Assembly (NCBI GenBank): GCA_964427955.1 | Contig: CAYRWY010000240.1 | Location: 1-8,824, forward strand | Direction: 5' to 3' | From: JACRBK01 sp964427955 | GTDB lineage: Bacteria > Chloroflexota > Anaerolineae > Aggregatilineales > Aggregatilineaceae | Length of the DNA stretch: 8,824 bases | In this document: in pieces, positions 1 through 6,374 of the stretch | Layout of the letters: each line of letters begins with the position of its first letter | Position numbering within the stretch: position 1 is the stretch's first letter | Notes under the pieces: model-generated | What the model saw: the letters and a program-made list of their open reading frames with translations, nothing else | What the model was told of the DNA's origin: nothing | Database searches by the model: none | Translations under genes and position numbers: made by a program

Positions 1-1163
1 TGATCTCGTCCGCCGTGCCGGAGACGAATCCCGAAGTCAGCGCGGCGCGGGCGGCAGGGATTCCGGTGCGGCGGCGGCGCGAGATGCTGGGCGAATTGAT
101 GGCGCAGCAGGTCGGGATCGCGGTGGCCGGGACGCACGGCAAAACCACCACGACCGCCCTGATCGCGCACATTTTGACCGAGGCCGGGTTGGACCCCACC
201 TACATCATCGGCGGGGTGCTGCGCAACACCGGCACGAATGCCGGGGTGGGGCGCGGCGATCACTTCGTGATCGAGGCGGACGAGTATGACCGGATGTTTC
301 TCGGCCTGCGCCCGCAGATCGCCGTGATCACCAATGTCGAGCACGATCACCCGGATTGCTACCCGACGCTGGACGACGTGATCCGGGCGTTCGAGCAGTT
401 CGTCGCCCTGCTGCCGGACGATGGGCTGCTGGTCGTCTGTGCCGACAGTCCCCACGCCCGCCGGTTAGGCGAGCAACGCCGCGACGCGGGCAAGCCCGTG
501 GCCTTCTACGGCACCGGGGGCGAGTGGCAGGCGGCGGACGTGACACCCGATCCCGCCGGAGGGATGCGTTTCACCCTGCATCCGGGCGATGAGCCGCTGC
601 ACGTGAGCCTGGAAGGGCGGCACAATGTCTTGAATGCGCTGGCGGCAGTTGCCGTCACGACCGAATTGGGTGTGCCGCTGGACGTGATCCGCCGGGCGCT
701 CGTGTCCTTCCAGGGCACGGGGCGGCGCTCCGAGATCATGGGGCAGGCGGGCGGCGTGACGGTGGTCAGCGATTACGGGCACCATCCGACCGAGATCGGC
801 GTGACGCTGGCCGCGTGGCGTCAGCGCCCTGGCCTGCACGACCTCTGGGCGGTGTGGCAGCCGCACACCTACGGGCGGATGCGGACGCTGGCGGCGGAGT
901 TCGCGCGCGTGTTTGCGGACGCTCACCATGCGTTGGTGACGGACGTTTATTCGGTGCGCGAGACGGCTTCGCCAGGACTGGACGCGGCGGGCATGGTCGC
1001 GAAAATCCGACATCCCGACGTGCGTTATACTGGCTCCTTCGACGCGACCGTGCAGGCGCTCATCGCGGGCGTGCAGCCGGGCGATGTCGTGGTCATCCTC
1101 TCGGCGGGCGATGCGCCGCAGATCGGCGCGCGTCTCCTGGAGCATTTGCGAGGAATCTCATGA
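1..1163 (+). CDS. murC: UDP-N-acetylmuramate--L-alanine ligase MurC (5' partial)
   Basis: MurC is the cytoplasmic ATP-dependent ligase that joins L-alanine to UDP-MurNAc, the first amino-acid addition in peptidoglycan precursor synthesis. The reading frame is open from the window edge (first full codon at base 3) and begins ISSAVPETNPE, a typical internal MurC segment, so the true start lies upstream. About 386 residues are present; family members are usually 450-490, so roughly 75-80 N-terminal residues, including the UDP-binding Rossmann part, are missing. Seen motifs: the Mur-ligase P-loop AGTHGKTTTT (bases about 126-155); EADEYDRMFLGLRP and ITNVEHDHPD of the central ATPase domain; EGRHNVLNALAA; FQGTGRRSE; and DYGHHPTEIG with WQPHTYGRMR in the C-terminal domain that binds the amino acid. 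A GTG at base 15 is in frame but lies inside conserved sequence and is not the start. The TGA stop overlaps the murB ATG by 4 bases, so translational coupling is likely. Confidence 0.97.
   Translation, partial: ISSAVPETNPEVSAARAAGIPVRRRREMLGELMAQQVGIAVAGTHGKTTTTALIAHILTEAGLDPTYIIGGVLRNTGTNAGVGRGDHFVIEADEYDRMFLGLRPQIAVITNVEHDHPDCYPTLDDVIRAFEQFVALLPDDGLLVVCADSPHARRLGEQRRDAGKPVAFYGTGGEWQAADVTPDPAGGMRFTLHPGDEPLHVSLEGRHNVLNALAAVAVTTELGVPLDVIRRALVSFQGTGRRSEIMGQAGGVTVVSDYGHHPTEIGVTLAAWRQRPGLHDLWAVWQPHTYGRMRTLAAEFARVFADAHHALVTDVYSVRETASPGLDAAGMVAKIRHPDVRYTGSFDATVQALIAGVQPGDVVVILSAGDAPQIGARLLEHLRGIS
1151..1154 (+). promoter_or_regulatory. Shine-Dalgarno site of murB
   Basis: AGGA (within GAGGAA, 1150-1155) lies 5 bases before the murB ATG, inside the last codons of murC. 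It supports the start at 1160 over upstream in-frame starts within murC. Confidence 0.7.
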
Positions 1164-2074
1164 GCGATCCTTATCTTGCGCTGGAAGAGCGTTTTGGGGC
1201 GGCCCTGAAGCGCGATGAGCCGCTGTCTCGCTACACCGTGGCCCGGCTGGGCGGCCCGGCGGAGGCGCTGCTGGTCGCCAACAGCACCGGCGATCTCACC
1301 GACGCGGTGGGGATCGCCTGCCGCCATCCCATGCCCTGGATCGTGTTGGGCGGCGGCGCGAACGTGCTGGTGGCCGACGCCGGATTTCGCGGCGTGGTGA
1401 TCGTCAACCACGCCAAGGGTGTGCGGATCGAGGAACGCGGCCAGGTGGAGGCCGAGAGCGGCGTCGGGCTGGCCACGCTGGCGCGCCGCTGCATGAATCA
1501 GGGCCTGTCCGGGCTGGAATGGGCGGTCAACGTGCCGGGCACGGTCGGCGGCGCGGTGATCAACAACGCGGGCGCGCACGGCGGCGACATGGCGTCGGCG
1601 GTGCGCTGGGTGGAGATCTACAGCCTGATCGACCGCCCGCACGTCGAGCTGTGGGGCGTCAACCAGATGCAGTACGATTACCGCTCGTCGATCCTGAAAG
1701 GCGACCGGGGGCGCTACCTCGTGCTGGGCACGACATTGGTGCTCGATCCCGGCCACAATCCCGACGAACTGAACGCCAGGGCGGACGAATTCGTCGCCCA
1801 TCGCAAGCGCACCCAGCCGCCGGGCGCCTCGCTGGGCAGCATCTTCAAGAATCCGCCGGGCGACTATGCCGGGCGGTTGATCGAAGCCTGCGGCCTGAAA
1901 GGGACGACCGTCGGCGGCGTGATGATTTCGCCCGTCCATGCCAATTTCATCGTCAACGCTGGCGAGGGCACGGCCAAAGACTACCGGGCGCTGATCGAAC
2001 TGGCGCGCGACACGGTCCAGCAGAAGTTCGGGATCACGCTCGAACTGGAGATCGAGTTAGTCGGGGAGTGGTAA
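1160..2074 (+). CDS. murB: UDP-N-acetylenolpyruvoylglucosamine reductase MurB
   Basis: MurB is a cytoplasmic FAD enzyme that uses NADPH to reduce UDP-GlcNAc-enolpyruvate to UDP-MurNAc, the substrate of MurC. The protein has 304 residues, a normal length for the shorter (type II) MurB class. Seen motifs: YTVARLGGPAE (25-35); GGGANVLVADAGFRG for FAD binding (64-78); PGTVGGAVINNAGAHGG (126-142), also FAD-contacting; YDYRSS (172-177); GSIFKNP (226-232), whose Ser227 aligns with the proton-donating serine of the family; HANFIVN (260-266); and a C-terminal LELEIELVG in which Glu297 aligns by eye with the catalytic glutamate. The ATG is chosen because AGGA at 1151-1154 lies 5 bases upstream and it forms an ATGA overlap with the murC stop. 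The frame is also open further upstream inside murC, but that part has no MurB-like sequence. Confidence 0.97.
   Translation: MSDPYLALEERFGAALKRDEPLSRYTVARLGGPAEALLVANSTGDLTDAVGIACRHPMPWIVLGGGANVLVADAGFRGVVIVNHAKGVRIEERGQVEAESGVGLATLARRCMNQGLSGLEWAVNVPGTVGGAVINNAGAHGGDMASAVRWVEIYSLIDRPHVELWGVNQMQYDYRSSILKGDRGRYLVLGTTLVLDPGHNPDELNARADEFVAHRKRTQPPGASLGSIFKNPPGDYAGRLIEACGLKGTTVGGVMISPVHANFIVNAGEGTAKDYRALIELARDTVQQKFGITLELEIELVGEW
2063..2068 (+). promoter_or_regulatory. Shine-Dalgarno site of the creatininase-family gene
   Basis: GGGGAG lies 10 bases before the ATG at 2079, inside the final codons of murB. Together with the 4-base gap after the murB stop it supports the chosen start and coupled translation. 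Confidence 0.6.
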
Positions 2075-2078
2075 GACG

Positions 2079-2879
2079 ATGCGTTGGGAAGAACTGACCA
2101 GTGACCAGTTTCCACAGGCGGTCGCGGCGGCGCAGGGGGTATGCCTGGTGTCGCTGTCCGTCATCGAGCGGCACGCCCACCATCTGCCGATGGGCACCGA
2201 TACGTACATCGGGCGCGAACTCTGCCGCCGCGCGGCGGAAGTCGAACCCGTGCTGATTTTCCCGGATCTGATCTTCACCCAAATTCTCGAAGCCCAGCAC
2301 GTGCCCGGCACGATTGCTCTCGATCCCGACCTGATGCTGCGCCTGCTCGACAACCTCTGCCGCGAGATCGCGCGTAACGGGCTGCACAAGATTGTCCTGG
2401 TGAGCGCGCACGGCGGCAACTACCACCTCGCCCATTTTTTCAGCCAGATTCAACTGGCTGCGCCGCGTGATTACGTAGTCTACGTCTTCAACCCGGTTCT
2501 TGATCCGGCAGACGAGGCGGCTCTCAAGGCGCAGTGGGAAACCACCGTCGATGGGCACGCGGGCGAAAAAGAGACGAGCATGATCCAGGCGATCCGGCCC
2601 GATCTGGTGCGCCGCGAGGCCCTGCGATCCGATGGGGAGGGAATGCCGCGCGAACGGCTGAAGGCGCTGCGCGAGGCGGGCGTGTATACCGGCATCTGGT
2701 GGTATGCCGATCACCCGACCCATTACTGCGGCGACGGTACCCCCGCCACCGCCGAAAAGGGTGAGCGGATGCTGGCGGCCTATGCTCGCGCGCTGGTCAA
2801 AGCGATACGGGCGGTCAAAGCCGACCAGGAAGCGAAGCGGCTGCAAGACGAGTTTTTTGCGTCCCGGCAGCATGGGTGA
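2079..2879 (+). CDS. Creatininase-family metal-dependent amidohydrolase
   Basis: The 266-residue protein belongs to the creatininase family, cytoplasmic enzymes with two metal ions that mostly hydrolyse amide bonds. Characterised relatives include creatinine amidohydrolase, the mycofactocin peptidase MftE and the ArfB formamide hydrolase of archaeal riboflavin/F420 synthesis. Seen signatures: ERHAHHLPMGTDTYI (30-44), matching the family's E-x-H...HLP...TD with likely ligands Glu30, His32 and Asp41; SAHGGN (109-114) with His111; and DGHAGEKETS (158-167) with Glu163. TPATAEKG (221-228) is a further typical C-terminal motif. The usual 'EQHG' is replaced here by ERHA. No signal peptide or membrane segment is seen. 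The gene starts 4 bases after murB, so it is almost certainly co-expressed with wall-precursor genes. Its substrate cannot be read from sequence; family membership is solid, but a wall-related role is only a suggestion from context. Confidence 0.92.
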   Translation: MRWEELTSDQFPQAVAAAQGVCLVSLSVIERHAHHLPMGTDTYIGRELCRRAAEVEPVLIFPDLIFTQILEAQHVPGTIALDPDLMLRLLDNLCREIARNGLHKIVLVSAHGGNYHLAHFFSQIQLAAPRDYVVYVFNPVLDPADEAALKAQWETTVDGHAGEKETSMIQAIRPDLVRREALRSDGEGMPRERLKALREAGVYTGIWWYADHPTHYCGDGTPATAEKGERMLAAYARALVKAIRAVKADQEAKRLQDEFFASRQHG

Positions 2880-2912
2880 TCACCACGCTATTTTCGGGTG
2901 CTACCTACAGGC

Positions 2913-2919
2913 GGAAGGA
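2913..2919 (+). promoter_or_regulatory. Shine-Dalgarno site that sets the WD40 gene start
   Basis: GGAAGGA lies 9 bases before the ATG at 2929. It favours this start over an in-frame ATG at 2872, which overlaps the creatininase stop but has no purine-rich site at the right distance. Confidence 0.65.
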
Positions 2920-2928
2920 CGGAATTCT

Positions 2929-4728
2929 ATGGCGGAAACATCACGATTGTTAGGGCGCGGGCGGATCGCCGATCTGGCTTGGTCGCCGGACGGCACGACC
3001 GTGATCGTCGCATCGACGGTCGGGCTGTGGGCGTATGACGCCACGTTGAGCAGCGCGCGCCTGCTGGTCGAAGAAGAGAATCCGCTGGTGAGCGTGGCCT
3101 TCAGCCCGGATGGGGCGCTGCTGGCCGCCGGGACCGAGCACGGCACGGTGCGCGTCTGGACCAAAACCGGCGAGCCGCACAGCTTCTACGAAGGCTTTTC
3201 CGGCCTGGTCAACAGCGTGGCCTTCAGCCCGGACAGCACCCTGCTGGCCGCGTGTGGAGCCGATGGCAAGGTGCGCGCGTGGGACGTCGCCCGCCGTCGC
3301 CGCCGCCTCTCGCTGACGACCTGGCCCGCACGCGATGTGCATAACGAAGCCTCGTGCGTGGCCTGGAGTCCCGATGGGCGCGTGCTGGCCGCGGCGGCCT
3401 GGGATGGCAAGGTGCGGACCTGGGACGCCGAGACCGGGGCCGCGCTGCGCGTGATGACCGGTGATGGCAACTGGGTCACGAGTATCGCCTACAGCGCCGA
3501 TGGCGAGCTGCTGGCCGGATCGCGCACCGACGGCACGGCCTGGATTTGGGACGCCGTGACCGGCGAGGATCTGTTCATCATGGAAGGGCATAACGCCAGC
3601 GTCGATCTGGTGCGCGTCTGCCCGCAGCCCGGCCCGAACGGCTATACCATCCTCTCTGCCGGAGGGGATGACGAGGCGGTGCTGTGGAGCGGGTTTGACG
3701 GCGAATTCGTCCACTCGCTGCCGGGCCACGTCGGCGGCGTGATCGCGGCGGCGTTCAGTCCGGGCGGGTCGCGCCTCGCCGTCGCCAGTTGGGATCAGCG
3801 CATTCGCCTGTGGGACTTCAATTCCGCCCAGCCGGAGTCGGCGACGCTGATCAAGACGGTCGAGGATCACCTGGATGCGGTGGGCGGGCTGGCCTGGAGC
3901 GCCGACGGCCAGCGCGTGATCGCCGCCAGCGACGAGGACATGATCCGGCTGTGGGACGCCTCGACCGGGCAGTTGGCCCAGGCCTTGGAGCGCGGCCCGG
4001 ACTGGGTGCGCTCACTGGCGCATTCGCCTGCCGAGCCGGTGCTGGCGGTCGGCGGCAAAGATGGCACGATCCGGCTGGAACGGTTCGACAACGGCGAGCG
4101 CTTGTTCGATCTGGAAGGGCATACCGCGCCGGTGACCTCGTTGGCATTCGATCCGCGCGGCGTCTGGCTGCTGTCGGGCAGCGAAGACGGCACGGTGCGG
4201 CTGTGGGAAGCGGCGAACGGGCGTCCCGTGCGCACGTTGATGAATTTCATCGGGCGGGTATTGGCGGTGGCTTTCAATCCCCAGGCCGATCTGATCGCGG
4301 CGGCGGGCGACGATGGCACGGTGCGCATCTTCGACACCGGCTCCTGGGAGCGCATTTACGCCCTGTCAGCCGAGGCGGGCGCGCTGCAGGGTCTGACCTT
4401 CAGCCCGGACGGATCGGTGCTGGCGGCGGCCTGCTTCGACCGCTCGGTGCGGCTGTGGGGCATGGGCGAGGGCACGGAAATCGGCGCGTTGAAGGGACAT
4501 CGCGGCATGGTGACCTGTGTCGATTTCGCGCCCAATGGCCGCTTGTTGGCGTCGGGCGGGACGGATGGCGACGTCCGGCTGTGGAATACGCTGGACGACA
4601 GTCTGCGCTGCATATTCGAGGGGCATCTGCACGATCTGTCCTGCGTGGCGTTCAACCCTGCCGGGACGGTGATCGCCTCGGCGTCGGAGGACGGCACGAT
4701 CCGGCTGTGGGACGTTCCGCAGGCGTAA
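2929..4728 (+). CDS. WD40-repeat protein, 14 blades (predicted double beta-propeller)
   Basis: The protein has 599 residues and consists almost wholly of WD40 repeats. Fourteen units can be read by hand, starting near residues 1, 53, 93, 141, 183, 225, 271, 318, 360, 402, 444, 486, 528 and 570. Each carries a V-x-x-[VL]-A-[FW]-S-P-[DN]-G type strand followed by a [DE]-[DG]-G-T-[VI]-R-[LI]-W-[DE] strand; the last ends IRLWDVPQA at the C-terminus. Fourteen units fit two seven-bladed propellers. Repeats 8-13 are each exactly 42 residues, whereas repeats 1-7 vary (40-52) with insertions near 122-140, 230-240 and 300-316. There is no signal peptide, transmembrane helix or attached catalytic domain, so a cytoplasmic scaffold or interaction platform is the natural inference; the partner is unknown. 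It follows the creatininase gene by 49 bases on the same strand and closes this unit before a long non-coding gap. The start is set by the Shine-Dalgarno site at 2913-2919. An in-frame start at 2872 would add 19 residues. Confidence 0.95.
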   Translation: MAETSRLLGRGRIADLAWSPDGTTVIVASTVGLWAYDATLSSARLLVEEENPLVSVAFSPDGALLAAGTEHGTVRVWTKTGEPHSFYEGFSGLVNSVAFSPDSTLLAACGADGKVRAWDVARRRRRLSLTTWPARDVHNEASCVAWSPDGRVLAAAAWDGKVRTWDAETGAALRVMTGDGNWVTSIAYSADGELLAGSRTDGTAWIWDAVTGEDLFIMEGHNASVDLVRVCPQPGPNGYTILSAGGDDEAVLWSGFDGEFVHSLPGHVGGVIAAAFSPGGSRLAVASWDQRIRLWDFNSAQPESATLIKTVEDHLDAVGGLAWSADGQRVIAASDEDMIRLWDASTGQLAQALERGPDWVRSLAHSPAEPVLAVGGKDGTIRLERFDNGERLFDLEGHTAPVTSLAFDPRGVWLLSGSEDGTVRLWEAANGRPVRTLMNFIGRVLAVAFNPQADLIAAAGDDGTVRIFDTGSWERIYALSAEAGALQGLTFSPDGSVLAAACFDRSVRLWGMGEGTEIGALKGHRGMVTCVDFAPNGRLLASGGTDGDVRLWNTLDDSLRCIFEGHLHDLSCVAFNPAGTVIASASEDGTIRLWDVPQA

Positions 4729-4808
4729 GGCGGTTCCCCAGGCCCGCTGGTTCAGGGGCGGACAGGCGGATGAGAAGCCTTGAGCACGCGAAGAGGCGCA
4801 GTGATTGA

Positions 4809-5028
4809 CCTCACCCCCCGACCCCCTCTCCACCCGGTGGCGAGGGGGAGTGGCGCGGTGGAAACGTCGTGGTAGGGGCGCTGCTTGCTGCGCCCTGCTT
4901 TTAGAAATTGGGAATTGTCCCTCAAAAATTCTGGTTCTCAATGCCTCCCCAGGCAAGCTGGAGAGGGGAGAAAACGGGCGTGCAAGTCCCCTCTCTGGCT
5001 TGGCCGGAGAGGGGATTTAGGGGTGAGG
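4809..5028. repeat. Composite inverted-repeat element with CCTCACCCC/GGGGTGAGG ends
   Basis: The left end (4809-4831) and the reverse complement of the right end (5006-5028) agree at 19 of 23 bases. Each end also folds locally. CCCCCTC at 4822-4828 pairs with GAGGGGG at 4842-4848 around CCACC/GGTGG. TCCCCTCTCTGG at 4987-4998 pairs with CCGGAGAGGGGA at 5004-5015, apart from one G-T pair. A related CCTCCCC / GGAGAGGGG segment sits at 4944-4969. The layout resembles a non-autonomous interspersed repeat (MITE- or REP-like). No transposase or target duplication was identified. Confidence 0.65.
4872..4895. repeat. GTAGGGGC-type hairpin repeat, copy 1
   Basis: The unit begins GTAGGGGC at 4872. GGGCGC at 4876-4881 pairs perfectly with GCGCCC at 4890-4895 around the loop TGCTTGCT. 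It sits inside the larger composite repeat and shares its opening octamer and GCTTGC core with the copy at 5076. Confidence 0.6.
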
Positions 5029-5075
5029 CCGGAACTCCGTATACTGAGTACAGGCAAATTGATAACTCGGGATGG

Positions 5076-5125
5076 GTAGGGGCAGAGCTTGCTCTGCCCA
5101 GGGCGCAGCAAGCTGACGCCCCTAC
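5076..5125. repeat. GTAGGGGC-type repeat, copy 2 (full double hairpin)
   Basis: This 50-base unit starts GTAGGGGC (5076-5083) and ends with the exact inverse GCCCCTAC (5118-5125). It holds two adjacent hairpins. GGGCAGAGC (5080-5088) pairs with GCTCTGCCC (5091-5099). GGGCG plus CAGC (5101-5109) pairs with GCTG and CGCCC (5112-5115, 5117-5121), leaving one bulged A. It appears to be the complete form of the family seen in part at 4872, 6412 and 7966. Confidence 0.7.
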
Positions 5126-5265
5126 GAAAAACACCCGCAAGAATCTACCTGGATGTATTTATGAGGTGAGACGGGGTGAGGTTCAGGTCAGTAGTATATT
5201 GGTACCGGTTGCCTGGGCCAGGGGGAGTGAAACCTCTTTGGTACTCGAAAATAACGCAGACATGA

Positions 5266-5295
5266 TTGGACAAGTGCCCATTGTTGGATTATAGT
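5266..5295 (+). promoter_or_regulatory. Possible upstream promoter for ftsQ
   Basis: TTGGAC at 5266-5271 and TATAGT at 5290-5295 are 18 bases apart, an acceptable sigma-70 arrangement in a locally AT-rich stretch. The -35 match is poor (TTG only), so this is tentative. Confidence 0.3.
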
Positions 5296-5337
5296 GGGAT
5301 ATATTGACGCGTGTGGGAAAAACGATGCCACTGCGGC

Positions 5338-5343
5338 TACAAT
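5338..5343 (+). promoter_or_regulatory. Possible -10 box of the proximal ftsQ promoter
   Basis: TACAAT matches the sigma-70 -10 consensus at five of six positions and lies 69 bases before the ftsQ ATG. No good -35 is present at 16-18 bases; the TTGACG at 5304-5309 is 28 bases away. The same hexamer lies upstream of ftsZ at 7911. Confidence 0.4.
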
Positions 5344-5369
5344 AGACCATGAGAGGGAGCAGCCGGATC

Positions 5370-5387
5370 GGGACCGTTCGCCGTCCC
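5370..5387 (+). promoter_or_regulatory. TTCG-loop hairpin in the ftsQ leader
   Basis: GGGAC (5370-5374) pairs with GTCCC (5383-5387), with an inner G-C pair closing a TTCG loop after a C-C mismatch. A short TTT follows. It lies between the putative -10 box and the ftsQ start. It could be an mRNA leader structure or a weak terminator or attenuator; the T-run is too short to call a terminator with confidence. Confidence 0.4.
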
Positions 5388-5412
5388 TTTCTGCCTAGAT
5401 GATCGAAGACCC

Positions 5413-6366
5413 ATGCGTCCACCGGCCAATACTGATCAGCGGCGATCGCGCCGCGAAAATCCAAACCGGGGCCATGTTCGCCCGCGGGCAGCGGAGTCGC
5501 CGGAGCACGCGCGCCCAGCCGTCCAGCGCATGAAGCCGCGCTCGGAACTGCGGCACGCCCAGGCGGTCAGCACCACGCAGCGCCAGGTCGAGCGCCAGGT
5601 GCGCCGGTCCAAAGTGCAGGCGCAGCGGGTGGCCGCGCCGCGCCGCCGCCGGGTGAGCCTGTGGCGGCTGGTGAGCTGGCGGGCCGTGTCGGGCCTGCTG
5701 GTGGTGGGGCTGTCGATCATCCTGTACCTGTTCCTGACCACGGACGCCTTTTTCGTCCGGTCAATGGCGATTGGCGGCGAAAAATATCTCTCGCGGGAGG
5801 AAATCTTCCGCTACAGCGATATTGCCCAGAAACACATCTTCTGGGTGGACCCCGCCGAGGTCGAAAAACGGCTGAAATCCGTCCCGAATATCGCCGATGC
5901 CGACGTGCTCGTCGGCTGGCCGCCGGACATGGTGCAGATCGTGGTGGTCGAGCGCGAACCGGCCCTGACCTGGGAACAGGGCGTGCGCGTGTGGGTCGAT
6001 GTAAACGGAATTGTGATGAAGCAGCGCGAAGATCGTCCCGAACTGCTGCGCATCCTCTACCAGAACGCGGCGGACCCGATCAGCGTGGGGGATCGCATTC
6101 CGCAGACGATTGTCGATGGCGCGCTGCAACTCCGCCAGCGTTATGCGAATATGGACGTCCTGCTTTATGATCCGCTCAAGGGTCTGGGCTACTACGACGG
6201 GCGCGGCTGGACGGTCTGGTATGGCACCGGCGAGGACATCGACACCAAGCTGTTGGTGTACGACTCGATTGTGGCGAAAATTTATCCAGGGGTGCAGCCG
6301 GGGGAGATCGTCGTCGCCGATCCCGACCGGCCTTACTATACGGTGTTGTGGCAGAATGGCCAGTGA
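5413..6366 (+). CDS. ftsQ: Cell division protein FtsQ/DivIB
   Basis: FtsQ (DivIB) is a bitopic membrane protein of the divisome that links FtsB/FtsL and regulates septal wall synthesis from the outer face of the membrane. The 317 residues divide into a long cytoplasmic tail (1-90) very rich in Arg and Gln, one membrane helix (about 91-110, AVSGLLVVGLSIILYLFL), a POTRA domain (about 112-182, from FFVRSMAIGGEKYLS to VVVEREPALTW) and a C-terminal beta domain ending YYTVLWQNGQ. The order TM-POTRA-beta and the location before ftsA identify it despite the low conservation of the family. No clear Shine-Dalgarno site precedes the ATG. An internal Met40 would remove half of the basic tail, but it has no better site. 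The gene stands apart from its neighbours (684 bases upstream, 198 downstream), so it probably has its own promoter. Confidence 0.92.
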   Translation: MRPPANTDQRRSRRENPNRGHVRPRAAESPEHARPAVQRMKPRSELRHAQAVSTTQRQVERQVRRSKVQAQRVAAPRRRRVSLWRLVSWRAVSGLLVVGLSIILYLFLTTDAFFVRSMAIGGEKYLSREEIFRYSDIAQKHIFWVDPAEVEKRLKSVPNIADADVLVGWPPDMVQIVVVEREPALTWEQGVRVWVDVNGIVMKQREDRPELLRILYQNAADPISVGDRIPQTIVDGALQLRQRYANMDVLLYDPLKGLGYYDGRGWTVWYGTGEDIDTKLLVYDSIVAKIYPGVQPGEIVVADPDRPYYTVLWQNGQ

Positions 6367-6374
6367 GGCAGAGA

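Larger units (their letters stand above)
4729..5412 (+). other. 684-bp intergenic region rich in repeats, with the ftsQ upstream region at its end
   Basis: No convincing gene is found between the WD40 gene and ftsQ. Short open frames here run through repeat sequence and match no recognisable family. Bases 4809-5028 are bounded by a 23-base imperfect inverted repeat. Bases 4872-4895 and 5076-5125 are GTAGGGGC-type hairpins. Bases 5126-5260 show no clear structure beyond short palindromes such as the one at 5212-5222. Bases 5266-5412 contain promoter-like hexamers and a leader hairpin for ftsQ. No classic terminator (stem plus T-run) is seen directly after the WD40 stop. Confidence 0.8.

Noticed and set aside
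815..1159. Upstream in-frame extension of murB through the end of murC
   Set aside because: The frame is open by chance in GC-rich DNA. Its sequence has no MurB similarity and overlaps well-conserved murC coding, and the ATG at 1160 has a proper ribosome binding site.
1025..1939. Long minus-strand open frame opposite murC/murB
   Set aside because: It is a GC-driven antisense shadow of two certain genes, with His/Arg/Ala-rich low-complexity translation and no recognisable domain.
2872..2928. Alternative upstream start for the WD40 gene at the ATG overlapping the creatininase stop
   Set aside because: It lacks a Shine-Dalgarno site and adds 19 residues unlike the WD40 repeats; the ATG at 2929 has GGAAGGA at good spacing. 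It cannot be fully excluded.
2950..3870. Minus-strand open frame opposite the WD40 gene
   Set aside because: It is periodic only because the WD40 repeats are periodic on the other strand; the translation matches no family.
4729..4790. Intrinsic terminator after the WD40 gene
   Set aside because: Only weak GC-rich pairing is possible here and no T-run follows.
3789..4808. Plus-strand open frame in another phase of the WD40 gene
   Set aside because: It is a shadow of the WD40 repeats rich in Gly and Arg, and it runs past the WD40 stop into repeat DNA.
4908..5294. Possible 128-residue gene in the long intergenic region
   Set aside because: It reads straight through the inverted-repeat elements, lacks a ribosome binding site and gives no recognisable domain.
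5304..5343. TTGACG with TACAAT as one sigma-70 promoter
   Set aside because: The two hexamers are 28 bases apart, too far for one promoter, so only the TACAAT is kept as a tentative -10 box.
5183..5464. Possible minus-strand 93-residue gene before ftsQ
   Set aside because: It overlaps the likely ftsQ promoter and the ftsQ start, and its translation has no recognisable features.
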